DNA from: Clostridium magnum DSM 2767
Lineage (GTDB): Bacteria > Bacillota > Clostridia > Clostridiales > Clostridiaceae
DNA: 64,000 nt
NCBI RefSeq assembly: GCF_001623875.1
Contig: NZ_LWAE01000014.1
Span: 37,227-101,226 of the forward strand
Reading direction: 5' to 3'
Position numbers and translations under genes: made by a program. A model generated the notes under the pieces. The model had not been told where the DNA came from. It saw only the letters and a list, made by a program, of their open reading frames with translations, and searched no databases. Shown in pieces: positions 1-8,483 of this stretch (position 1 is the stretch's first letter; every line of letters starts with the position of its first letter).

Positions 1-44
1 AACAATGGTATTAGATTAAAATCTTGTTCTGTGACTTTAATCAT
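1..44 (-). CDS. 5' end of an unidentified gene cut by the window edge
   Basis: Just downstream of clpA on the same strand an ATG at 44-42 opens a frame reading MIKVTEQDFNLIPL to the window edge. A good ribosome binding site (AAAGGGG) lies 8 nt before it. The fragment is too short to identify a family. The 28-nt gap from the clpA stop suggests it is cotranscribed with clpA. The start codon is inferred only from the ribosome binding site. Confidence 0.4.
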   Translation of the reverse strand, partial: MIKVTEQDFNLIPL

Positions 45-72
45 CTCTTCAGCCCCTTTTACATCCTTAAGT

Positions 73-2340
73 TTATTCAACCGGCTCAATCATAAACTTA
101 TCATCTTTAACATCAATAAGATACGTTTTACCTGAAGTCTCTTGCTCAAATAGCACTTGATCCACAAAATAAGGCTTAATTTGCTGTTGAACTATCCTTA
201 TAATTTCTCTAGCGCCGTATTCTAGCGATAAACCTTTTTCTGCCAACCAACTATAGCATTCTTCTGTAATACTTATTTTTATATTTTTAGTTAAAAGCTT
301 TTCTTCAAATTCTTTAATAGCTTTTTTAGCTACCAGCAATGCCATATTTTTATCCATCTTATTAAATACTATAATATCATCTAGTCTATTTCTAAATTCC
401 GGCGAAAAAACTCTTTCTACCTCTTTGCTTATGGCTTCTTCATTCATAATTCTCTCACCAAAGCCCATCAGATTTTTTCCTACAGATCTTGCACCGGCAT
501 TTGAAGTCATTATAAGTATTACATTTCTAAAATCTGTTTTCTTTCCTGTTGTGTCTGTAAGAGTAGCATAATCCATTAATTGTAGTAGTACATTTAAAAT
601 ATCTGGATGTACTTTTTCAATTTCATCAAGAAGTAATACACAATAAGGACTCTTTTTTACTGCATCTGTTAAAAGTCCTCCCTCTTCATAACCCACATAT
701 CCAGGAGGTGCTCCAATAAGCCTTGCTACACTATGCTTTTCTTGATATTCACTCATATCAAATCTAACAAGAGGAATATTTAAAGTTTTTGCTAGTTGTT
801 TACAAATTTCTGTTTTTCCTACTCCTGTAGGTCCCACAAATAGTAAATTTGCCACTGTCTTATTCTCATCATTAAAACCAGCACGGGATTTTTTAATTGC
901 ACGAGCAACGGTTTCTACTGCCTCATCTTGACCAAATATTCCTTGCTTCAAGTTTTTATTTAAATTTTTTAGTATATCCATTTCGTTAGTAGAAACACTT
1001 TGTTCCGGTATCTTAGCCATAGATGAAATTATCTTTTCTATATGCTTTAATTCTATTGTTACGGTGCTTTCATCCTCGGCCTGAAGCCTAACATATGCTC
1101 CTACCTCATCCATTACATCAATGGCTTTATCTGGGAGATATCTATCATTTATATATTTTGAAGATAACTCTACTGCAGCTCTTAAAGCTTCATCCTTGTA
1201 TTTAACATTATGAAATTTCTCATAATGTTCCTTAAGCCCCATTAATATATTACAGGCATCTTCAATAGTTGGCTCAGATACTTCGATTTTCTGAAATCTT
1301 CTTGATAATGCTTTATCTTTTTCAAAAATTTTTTTATATTCATCGTAAGTTGTAGAGCCTATAAACCTGATTTTTCCCTTAGTTAAAAATGGCTTTAATA
1401 TATTTGATGCGTCCATCGAACCACCAGAAACAGATCCTGCTCCAACTATAGTATGTATTTCATCTATATAAACGATAGACTTATCTTCCTTTTCAATTTT
1501 GTTAAGTACTTTCTTTATTCTCTCTTCAAAATCTCCTCTATATTTTGTTCCAGCAATCAGTGCCCCCATATCAAGAGAATAAATTTTACTATTTTGAAGT
1601 AATTTAGGAACTTTATTTTCTACAATTAATTGAGCTAAACCTTCTGTTATAGCAGTCTTACCTACCCCTGGTTCTCCAACATGAATAGGGTTATTTTTAT
1701 GTCTTCTTGATAACACCTGTATAGTTCTTTCTAGTATATCTTCCCTTCCAATTAACGGATCAACATCTTCACTTTTTGCTTTTTCTGTTAACTCAACAGT
1801 AAAATCTTTTAGTAGATTACTAAGCTTTGTTTCACCTAGTGGTTCTCCAAAATCATCTACATCCTCATATATATCATCCTCTATATAGAATTCATCTTTA
1901 AAATCTTCTAATCCAATTTCCGCAATACCATGGGTAATATAATTTAAAATATCTATTCTATCTATACCCTGTTTTTTTAGAAAGTAACTAGCATAACCCT
2001 GTTCTTCATCATAAATAGATACAAAAATATCACCAAGTTTTATAACATTCTTTTCAGCAGCTAAAACATGTTCTCCTGCTGATGTGATTATGTTTTGTAT
2101 ACCAATTGTTTCTAAAGGTTCTCCTTTATCTGTGATATTTATATTTTCGTTAAAATATTTAATTAAATCTTTTTTTAATCCTTCTACGTCTCCACCACTG
2201 TTTTCTATAATAGCTCTTCCCTCATTAAAAAATAAGGAAGCATATAGAATATGTTCTGGAGTAAAATACTCATGTTTAGAATATTTGGCTTCATTATAAG
2301 CCGCAGTAAAGATTTCATTTACTATTCTATCTAATCTCAT
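73..2340 (-). CDS. clpA: ClpA-type AAA+ unfoldase of the Clp protease
   Basis: 755-residue double-ATPase Clp/Hsp100 protein that unfolds substrates and feeds them to ClpP in the cytoplasm. An N-terminal Clp repeat domain (about 1-150) is followed by an acidic linker and two AAA+ modules. The first Walker A is GEPGVGKT, with Walker B VYIDEIHT; the second is GPTGVGKT, with LLLDEIEK. The C-terminal domain contains the typical GAREIIRIV stretch. Length is normal for ClpA, and there is no ClpB-type coiled-coil middle domain. The start lies 2 nt after the clpS stop, with GAGGAA inside the end of clpS as ribosome binding site, so the two are translationally linked. Pairing with ClpS separates it from ClpC and ClpB. 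Confidence 0.95.
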   Translation of the reverse strand: MRLDRIVNEIFTAAYNEAKYSKHEYFTPEHILYASLFFNEGRAIIENSGGDVEGLKKDLIKYFNENINITDKGEPLETIGIQNIITSAGEHVLAAEKNVIKLGDIFVSIYDEEQGYASYFLKKQGIDRIDILNYITHGIAEIGLEDFKDEFYIEDDIYEDVDDFGEPLGETKLSNLLKDFTVELTEKAKSEDVDPLIGREDILERTIQVLSRRHKNNPIHVGEPGVGKTAITEGLAQLIVENKVPKLLQNSKIYSLDMGALIAGTKYRGDFEERIKKVLNKIEKEDKSIVYIDEIHTIVGAGSVSGGSMDASNILKPFLTKGKIRFIGSTTYDEYKKIFEKDKALSRRFQKIEVSEPTIEDACNILMGLKEHYEKFHNVKYKDEALRAAVELSSKYINDRYLPDKAIDVMDEVGAYVRLQAEDESTVTIELKHIEKIISSMAKIPEQSVSTNEMDILKNLNKNLKQGIFGQDEAVETVARAIKKSRAGFNDENKTVANLLFVGPTGVGKTEICKQLAKTLNIPLVRFDMSEYQEKHSVARLIGAPPGYVGYEEGGLLTDAVKKSPYCVLLLDEIEKVHPDILNVLLQLMDYATLTDTTGKKTDFRNVILIMTSNAGARSVGKNLMGFGERIMNEEAISKEVERVFSPEFRNRLDDIIVFNKMDKNMALLVAKKAIKEFEEKLLTKNIKISITEECYSWLAEKGLSLEYGAREIIRIVQQQIKPYFVDQVLFEQETSGKTYLIDVKDDKFMIEPVE

Positions 2341-2342
2341 CT

Positions 2343-2642
2343 TTATTCCTCTTCCATACTAAATTTCAGTGGAAATCCACTACCTTCAGCCATCTTCATA
2401 GCCTGCATTATCTTCGTTGCAGCTATGTCATAGCAATATATTCCTGCAACTCCAATACCCTTTTTATGTACATCATACATAATTTTTGTAGCTTCTACTA
2501 CTTGCCTTTTAAAAATTTTTATAAGTACTTCTACCACAAATTCCATAGTTGTATAATCATCATTATGAATAAGCACCTTATACATCGACGGCTTTTTTAC
2601 TTTGAGCTTTGTTTCTTCTTTTATAAAAGTTTTTTGAGACAT
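2343..2642 (-). CDS. clpS: ClpS adaptor protein
   Basis: 99-residue adaptor that delivers substrates, classically N-degron proteins, to ClpA. The ClpS signature is clear: YKVLIHNDDYTTMEFVV (the N-end-rule pocket contains the NDD triad), then the KIMYDVHKKGIGVAGIY block that contacts the ClpA N domain. The start has GGAG 9 nt upstream. It lies 37 nt downstream of the protease/ATPase fusion gene and 2 nt upstream of clpA, all on one strand, consistent with a three-gene operon. Confidence 0.95.
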   Translation of the reverse strand: MSQKTFIKEETKLKVKKPSMYKVLIHNDDYTTMEFVVEVLIKIFKRQVVEATKIMYDVHKKGIGVAGIYCYDIAATKIMQAMKMAEGSGFPLKFSMEEE

Positions 2643-2679
2643 CTTAACAACTCCATCTGATTTAAGTTTAATTTTAAGA

Positions 2680-4227
2680 TTAATTAATTCTATTTATAAC
2701 GCCAATTGCAACACCAATAATACTTGCTTCGTCACCAACTATTGGAATAGGACTATATTTTTCGTTCTCTGGCATAAGAACTACAGAATCCTTATTCATA
2801 ACTAGTCTTTTTAAAGTAGCACTTCCATCTAAATCAACTGCTACAATATCGTTATTCTGAGCTATATGCTGCTTTCGGATTACCACATAATCGCTATCAT
2901 AAATATCTGCTCCTATCATACTATCCCCTTTTACCTTTAGTATAAAACAATCCTTGATTCCCTTTAACCAGTATTTAGGCAACTGGAAATTTCCTTCTAC
3001 ATCAGGATTGATTAATATTGGTTCTCCTGCAGCAATATCACTATATACTGACAACTGCCTCAACTCTTCATTAGTATACTCATCTTCATTATCTTCATTC
3101 TTTACTATGATTTCCGATGAATTATTTAAATCTCTAATCAATTCATATTTTTTATTATGTCTTATATCACGATACTCAAAGTTTTCTATTGATGAAAGGT
3201 TTTTTGAATTATTTCTCATACCATTGATCCCTTCACTAGTACAATTTACAGTCAGATCTTTCATATTAATTATAGAGTCTTTGTTATCTATAATATCTAT
3301 ATGCTTCTTTTTCAAAGAATAACTTTTTATTTTATTGCCTAGATGCAAGCTATTAGATTTACGTCCTTTTATTATCCATCCATTAGAATCTAAATTACTA
3401 TCTTTGTTAACAAAAAGCATTAAACTAGAATATGATTTCTTGCTACTCAATTCATTTATAAAATCAAGTTGTAATTTAGTTAGATTGTGACTATCATCTA
3501 CAATTATATGAGTGTATCCGGAATTTTTACTCTTTTTTAATTGCTTTAATGCTAACTTTGTAATATCTTTGGAGTCTATTAAATTTTGCTCCTTAAGCTT
3601 CTCAGTATATAGCATAAAAATCTTAAAGGTTGCTTCTCTAGCTTTAGAATTTTTCAAAAGCCTTTGAGGTCCTTCAGCACTTTTTATTTTTCTACCTACT
3701 CTGTCTGCATTTTGATATGTCTCAAGTTTAGTATAATTACAGTCTTTAATCCAATTTATTTCATCTATAAAAAACCTAAGATATTTAATATCCAGCAGTT
3801 TAACATTTTTATAAAGCTTTTTAGTTTGAACTATACATTCATTTACTATAGCACTTTGCTCAGTTTCCTTTGCAATAGGTTTATAGCTAACTCCATTGCT
3901 TCTTTCATGGTCTAAAAAATAATTATATATAATACTATCTATAGTTGATAAGTGGATTCTGTCCACCGTATTTGAAAATAGAGTTATATACTCCAGTCCA
4001 TTTTCCTTTTCTACCCTATCATGAATTTTTTCTATATAATCTAAATGTTCATCATTTTGTGCAATAATCAATATTTTATCTGTTTCATATAAACAGTAAT
4101 TGTTCTTTAAATAAATACTTCTATTTACTGCTATTGTAGTTTTACCTGTCTCTGTTACACCTCTTACCAAACTAGCTCCTAAAAACTTACTCTGAATTAT
4201 CTTTTTCTGTGCTGCGTCTAACTGCAT
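2680..4227 (-). CDS. UvrD-like ATPase N-terminal half fused to a LexA-type S24 autoprotease
   Basis: 515-residue fusion. The N-terminal ~250 residues resemble the first half of a UvrD/Rep helicase: Walker A GVTETGKT (23-30) and a Walker-B-like IIVDDSHN near 240. The C-terminal motor domain (helicase motifs IV-VI) is not seen. A low-complexity linker follows. The last ~117 residues are a complete LexA/UmuD protease: cleavage site AAGEP (scissile A400-G401), nucleophile S436 in GDSM, general base K473 in ATLKRL. No helix-turn-helix is visible. An ATG at 4227 is preferred because GGAGGTGG precedes it at good spacing; a TTG 27 nt further upstream overlaps that site. The gene sits 37 nt before clpS. 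Function is unknown; by analogy the protein may self-cleave after DNA damage. Confidence 0.85.
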   Translation of the reverse strand: MQLDAAQKKIIQSKFLGASLVRGVTETGKTTIAVNRSIYLKNNYCLYETDKILIIAQNDEHLDYIEKIHDRVEKENGLEYITLFSNTVDRIHLSTIDSIIYNYFLDHERSNGVSYKPIAKETEQSAIVNECIVQTKKLYKNVKLLDIKYLRFFIDEINWIKDCNYTKLETYQNADRVGRKIKSAEGPQRLLKNSKAREATFKIFMLYTEKLKEQNLIDSKDITKLALKQLKKSKNSGYTHIIVDDSHNLTKLQLDFINELSSKKSYSSLMLFVNKDSNLDSNGWIIKGRKSNSLHLGNKIKSYSLKKKHIDIIDNKDSIINMKDLTVNCTSEGINGMRNNSKNLSSIENFEYRDIRHNKKYELIRDLNNSSEIIVKNEDNEDEYTNEELRQLSVYSDIAAGEPILINPDVEGNFQLPKYWLKGIKDCFILKVKGDSMIGADIYDSDYVVIRKQHIAQNNDIVAVDLDGSATLKRLVMNKDSVVLMPENEKYSPIPIVGDEASIIGVAIGVINRIN

Positions 4228-4261
4228 ACTTCCACCTCCAACTACCAATAACAATTTTAAT

Positions 4262-4318
4262 GGGATAACTAAAAATCAGGTGGAGCAAATCCCATCTGAA
4301 TTTTAGTTTAATTTCATT
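4262..4318 (-). repeat. Decayed fragment of the two-hairpin intergenic repeat
   Basis: The stretch with ATCAGGTGG and CCATCTGAATTTTAG resembles, on the minus strand, the first hairpin of the ~133-nt repeat found at 29255, 31020 and 54314. The second hairpin is missing. It lies between the divergent fusion gene and ABC-F gene. Similarity is partial. Confidence 0.4.
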
Positions 4319-4481
4319 TAATATATTATACCTCAATTTATATCACTATGGTTATAATTTTTTCTTTTTTAAAAGCATTATTCTGTCGACGAATAATTCT
4401 ATTTAGTTGAAAAAAAGCCTTTTTGATAATATACTTAATATAGACTTTTAGGAACTTTGTTAGAAAGGATAAGTGAATTAA

Positions 4482-6407
4482 ATGAATCTAATATCTTTAG
4501 AAAATATATATAAAAGTTATGGTGAGAAAGTTCTTTTAAATAATATTTCCCTTTCCATAAGTGAAGGTGAAAAAATAGGACTCATAGGCATAAATGGTAC
4601 CGGCAAATCTACTCTTCTAAGAATTGTAGCCGGAGTTGAAAGCTATGATAATGGCAGCATAATAACTGCTAATAAATTAACTATAAACTTTTTATCCCAA
4701 ACAACATCCTTTGACGATAATGCAACAGTTTTAGAACAAGTATTTAAAGGTGATTCACCAGTGATGAAACTTTTAAGAGAATATGAAGTTACAATCAGTT
4801 CCTTAGAGAAAAACCCTGAAGATACACTTGTACAAAAAAGACTTTTGGATTTAACACCTAGAATGGATGGACTAAATGCCTGGCAAATAGAAAGCGATGC
4901 TAAAACTATTCTAACCAAGCTAGGTATATTTGATTTTAACGCTAAAATAGGAACTCTTTCTGGTGGACAGAAAAAAAGAATAGCACTAGCAGGTGCCTTA
5001 ATAACTCCTGCTGACTTGTTAATCCTAGATGAGCCAACTAACCACATTGACAATGATACTGTTGTGTGGCTTGAACAGTATCTAAACAGCAGAAAAGGTG
5101 CCTTACTTATGATTACTCATGATAGATATTTTCTAGATAGAGTAACAAATAGAATATTTGAGCTAGACCGAGGAAATCTTTACAGTTATGGTGGTAACTA
5201 CAGCATCTTTTTAGAAAAAAAATCAGAAAGAGAAGAACTAGAAGCTGCTTCAGAAAATAAACGTCAAAACCTTTATCGCAGAGAATTAGCATGGATAAAA
5301 AGAGGTGCCAAAGCTAGAACTACTAAGCAAAAAGCAAGAATTCAAAGATTTGAAGAAATTAAAGACAGCAAAATAGAGCAAGTTGAAGATAAGGTTCAAA
5401 TGTCTTCAGCAAGTACAAGACTTGGAAAAAAAGTAATAGAACTTGATCATATCACTAAAAACTATGGGGATAAAAAAATATTAAAGGATTTTAGCTATAT
5501 ATTCTCGAAAAATGATAGAGTTGGGATAATTGGACCTAACGGAGTTGGTAAATCAACCCTTATTAGTATATGTACTGGTAAAGTTACTCCAGACAGTGGG
5601 AATGTTGATATTGGTGAAACAGTAAAAATAGGACACTTTTCTCAAGAAAATAAAGATATGGATGAAAGTTTGCGGGTTATAGAATATATAAAAGAGGCTG
5701 GTGAATTTTTAAAGGCAGATGATGGTGAAGTTATTAGTGCTTCTAAAATGTTGGAAAGATTTTTATTTACACCAGAAGCACAGTGGACACCTATTTCAAA
5801 GTTATCTGGTGGCGAAAAAAGAAGACTATATCTTCTCAGAATACTAATGGAAGCACCTAATGTACTTATACTTGACGAACCAACCAATGATCTAGATATT
5901 CAAACTCTAACAATATTAGAAGATTACCTAGAAGACTTTTCAGGAACTGTAATAGCAGTATCCCATGATAGATATTTCCTTGATAAGGTAGCTGAAAAAC
6001 TTCTTATACTAGATGGCAGCGGCTCTGTATCCTATCATACAGGAAACTATTCTGAGTATATAGAAAAATACGACAGTATTATAAAAGACGGAAAAAGTAC
6101 TGATAAAAAGGAAAGCACTAAAAAAGAAGAAAAGTCCCTTGATAAAGAGGATAGAAAGAAAAATAGACCTTTAAAGTTTTCCTATAAAGAACAAAAGGAA
6201 TTTGATGAAATAGACGATGTTATAGCAGCGGTTGAAAATCAAATTTCTGAACTAGATGGTAAAGTAAATTCAGCTGGCAGTGATTTTGAGCTACTGCAAA
6301 AGCTTTTAGCTGAAAAGGAGGAATTAACAAATAAGCTAGATAACTTGTATGAGAGATGGACTTATTTAAATGAATTGGCTGAAAAAATCGAAGCACAAAA
6401 AAGCTAA
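4482..6407 (+). CDS. ABC-F family ATPase (Uup/YfmR-like)
   Basis: 641-residue soluble protein with two ABC ATPase domains and no membrane segment: an ABC-F protein, a family that acts on the ribosome in translation quality control or, in some members, antibiotic protection. Both sites look complete: Walker A GINGTGKST (36-44) and GPNGVGKST near 350, signatures LSGGQKKR and LSGGEKRR, Walker B LLILDEPTNHID and VLILDEPTNDLD. A charged linker joins the domains. The last ~95 residues form a lysine/glutamate-rich coiled coil typical of Uup-type members. It starts after an AAGGATAAG ribosome binding site and ends in a strong terminator. I cannot tell a housekeeping role from a resistance role. Confidence 0.9.
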   Translation: MNLISLENIYKSYGEKVLLNNISLSISEGEKIGLIGINGTGKSTLLRIVAGVESYDNGSIITANKLTINFLSQTTSFDDNATVLEQVFKGDSPVMKLLREYEVTISSLEKNPEDTLVQKRLLDLTPRMDGLNAWQIESDAKTILTKLGIFDFNAKIGTLSGGQKKRIALAGALITPADLLILDEPTNHIDNDTVVWLEQYLNSRKGALLMITHDRYFLDRVTNRIFELDRGNLYSYGGNYSIFLEKKSEREELEAASENKRQNLYRRELAWIKRGAKARTTKQKARIQRFEEIKDSKIEQVEDKVQMSSASTRLGKKVIELDHITKNYGDKKILKDFSYIFSKNDRVGIIGPNGVGKSTLISICTGKVTPDSGNVDIGETVKIGHFSQENKDMDESLRVIEYIKEAGEFLKADDGEVISASKMLERFLFTPEAQWTPISKLSGGEKRRLYLLRILMEAPNVLILDEPTNDLDIQTLTILEDYLEDFSGTVIAVSHDRYFLDKVAEKLLILDGSGSVSYHTGNYSEYIEKYDSIIKDGKSTDKKESTKKEEKSLDKEDRKKNRPLKFSYKEQKEFDEIDDVIAAVENQISELDGKVNSAGSDFELLQKLLAEKEELTNKLDNLYERWTYLNELAEKIEAQKS

Positions 6408-6410
6408 GCA

Positions 6411-6440
6411 AAAACCCGTATGTTCAACATACGGGTTTAT
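6411..6440 (+). terminator. Rho-independent terminator after the ABC-F gene
   Basis: Stem AAACCCGTATG / CATACGGGTTT around loop TTCAA, then TATTATAT. It begins 4 nt after the stop codon. The A-run on the left arm would also let it work for leftward transcription. Confidence 0.85.
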
Positions 6441-6518
6441 TATATAGATACACAACGTCATAGCTTTGCTTAGTTATGACCATAATAATATTTGTATTAA
6501 ATTAAGTATTTAGGTTGT

Positions 6519-8138
6519 TTATTTATACATTTCTTCAAGCTGCTTTTGAATATCTGCATTTTCTAGGTATTCATCATAAGTAATCTGTTGTCTATCCATT
6601 AATCCCTTAGGAGTAATTTCTATAATTCTATTAGCAACAGTTTGAACAAACTGATGGTCATGAGACGCGAATAGTATTGTTCCGCTAAAGTTAATTAATC
6701 CATTATTAACTGATGTTATAGATTCAAGGTCAAGATGGTTAGTAGGCTCATCAAGAAGTAAAACATTAGCTCCACTTAACATCATTCTTGAAAGCATACA
6801 ACGAACCTTTTCTCCTCCAGAAAGTACATTAGCATTTTTTAATGCTTCTTCCCCTGAGAAAAGCATTCTTCCAAGGAAACCTCTTATAAAGCTTTCTGAT
6901 TTTTCTTCTGAGAATTGACGAAGCCAATCAACTAGGCTTAAATCAACACCTTCAAAGAATTCTGTATTGTCCTTAGGGAAGTATGATTGAGAAGTAGTTA
7001 CTCCCCATTTGTAGCTTCCACTGTCAGCTTCTAATTCTCCCATTAATATTTGGAATAAAGTAGTTTTAGCTAATTCATTTGTTCCTGCAAAAGCTATCTT
7101 ATCACCTTTAGTAACTATAAAGCTTACATTATCTAAAACTTTTACACCATCAATTGTTTTAGTTAATCCATCAACTGTAAGTAGGTCATTTCCCGCTTCT
7201 CTTTCTGGGTTAAAGCCAACAAAAGGATACTTACGTGAAGAAGGTTTTATATCATCTAAAGTTATCTTATCTAATTGCTTTTTACGTGATGTAGCTTGTT
7301 TTGATTTAGATGCATTAGCACTAAATCTAGCAACGAAGGCTTCTAACTCTTTTATTTTTTCTTCTTTCTTCTTATTCTGATCCTTAGCCATTTGTAATGC
7401 TAACTGACTTGATTCATACCAGAAATCATAGTTACCAACATAAAGCTGTACTTTTCCAAAATCAACGTCAACCATGTGTGTACAAATCTTATTTAAGAAG
7501 TGTCTATCATGGGATACAACTATTACTGTGTTTTCAAAATCCATTAAAAAGTTTTCTAGCCATCTGATAGATTTTAGATCTAAATGGTTTGTAGGCTCGT
7601 CTAGTAAAAGTATATCAGGTTTTCCAAATAAAGCTTGAGCAAGTAGTACTCTAACCTTTTCTGCACCATCTAAATCCTTCATTAATTTATCGTGAAGCTC
7701 TACCCCTATTTCAAGTCCCATTAAAAGAGCAGCAGCCTCAGACTCAGCTTCCCAACCATTTAACTCTGCGAATTCACCTTCTAATTCAGATGCTTTTATT
7801 CCATCTTCATCTGTAAAATCTGGTTTTGCATATAAAGCATCCTTTTCTTTCATAATGGAATATAATCTTTCATGTCCCATTATTACTGTTTCTAATACTG
7901 GATGCTCATCAAACTCAAAGTGATTCTGCTTTAATACAGCTAATCTTTCTCCTGGAGTTATTATAACTTCACCAGTATTCGCTTCCACTTCTCCAGATAA
8001 TATCTTTAAAAATGTAGACTTACCTGCTCCATTAGCCCCTATAACACCATAACAATTTCCTGGTGTAAACTTTATATTAACATCTTCAAATAATTTACGA
8101 CCACCATATCTTAAGCTTATATTACTTGTACTTATCAT
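6519..8138 (-). CDS. ABC-F family ATPase (YkpA/YbiT-like)
   Basis: 539-residue tandem ABC ATPase without membrane segments, closest in layout to the YkpA/YbiT branch of ABC-F translation factors. Domain 1 has an intact Walker A (GANGAGKST, 34-42) but a weak signature (LDGAEKVR). Domain 2 has a weak Walker A (GTNELAKTT near 350, Ala for the last Gly) but an intact signature (LSGGEKVR). Both Walker B motifs read LLLDEPTNHLD. Because each site in such proteins is built from the Walker A of one half and the signature of the other, one composite site is intact and one is degenerate. The start has GGAGG 9 nt upstream. Confidence 0.9.
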   Translation of the reverse strand: MISTSNISLRYGGRKLFEDVNIKFTPGNCYGVIGANGAGKSTFLKILSGEVEANTGEVIITPGERLAVLKQNHFEFDEHPVLETVIMGHERLYSIMKEKDALYAKPDFTDEDGIKASELEGEFAELNGWEAESEAAALLMGLEIGVELHDKLMKDLDGAEKVRVLLAQALFGKPDILLLDEPTNHLDLKSIRWLENFLMDFENTVIVVSHDRHFLNKICTHMVDVDFGKVQLYVGNYDFWYESSQLALQMAKDQNKKKEEKIKELEAFVARFSANASKSKQATSRKKQLDKITLDDIKPSSRKYPFVGFNPEREAGNDLLTVDGLTKTIDGVKVLDNVSFIVTKGDKIAFAGTNELAKTTLFQILMGELEADSGSYKWGVTTSQSYFPKDNTEFFEGVDLSLVDWLRQFSEEKSESFIRGFLGRMLFSGEEALKNANVLSGGEKVRCMLSRMMLSGANVLLLDEPTNHLDLESITSVNNGLINFSGTILFASHDHQFVQTVANRIIEITPKGLMDRQQITYDEYLENADIQKQLEEMYK

Positions 8139-8483
8139 ATTTTACAAATCCTCCATTAATGTTATATATAATTTGCATTTTCAACCTTACTTATAAAAGT
8201 GAGATTTATATCGTTGCTTTTAAAAGGAAATATTAGCGTCTGATAGTTATAAAAAATATCCACTAATAAGGTAACTTACTATGTTTGCAAGCAACTATTG
8301 CCCGTCGAAACCACTCGAATATTATACCATAATTAAATAACATAAGCTATAAGATTTTCTTCTATCCTTCACTATTGCTTTTTAAGCTAACCAAGTCTAC
8401 TAATTTTTTCTAAAGGATACTTTTAAAATATGTTAGGAAAGTATATAATTTTCTGTAAATAGTATTAATTAAGGAGAAGAATT
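8139..8483. other. 345-nt divergent intergenic region
   Basis: Lies between the leftward ABC-F gene and the rightward giant gene. It should carry both promoters. I see no long hairpin, repeat or open frame. AAGGAGAAG directly before 8484 is the ribosome binding site of the giant gene. Confidence 0.5.

Noticed and set aside
4380..4396. Spo0A-type or LexA-type operator (GTCGACGAA) upstream of the ABC-F gene
   Set aside because: Only a partial match to either consensus.
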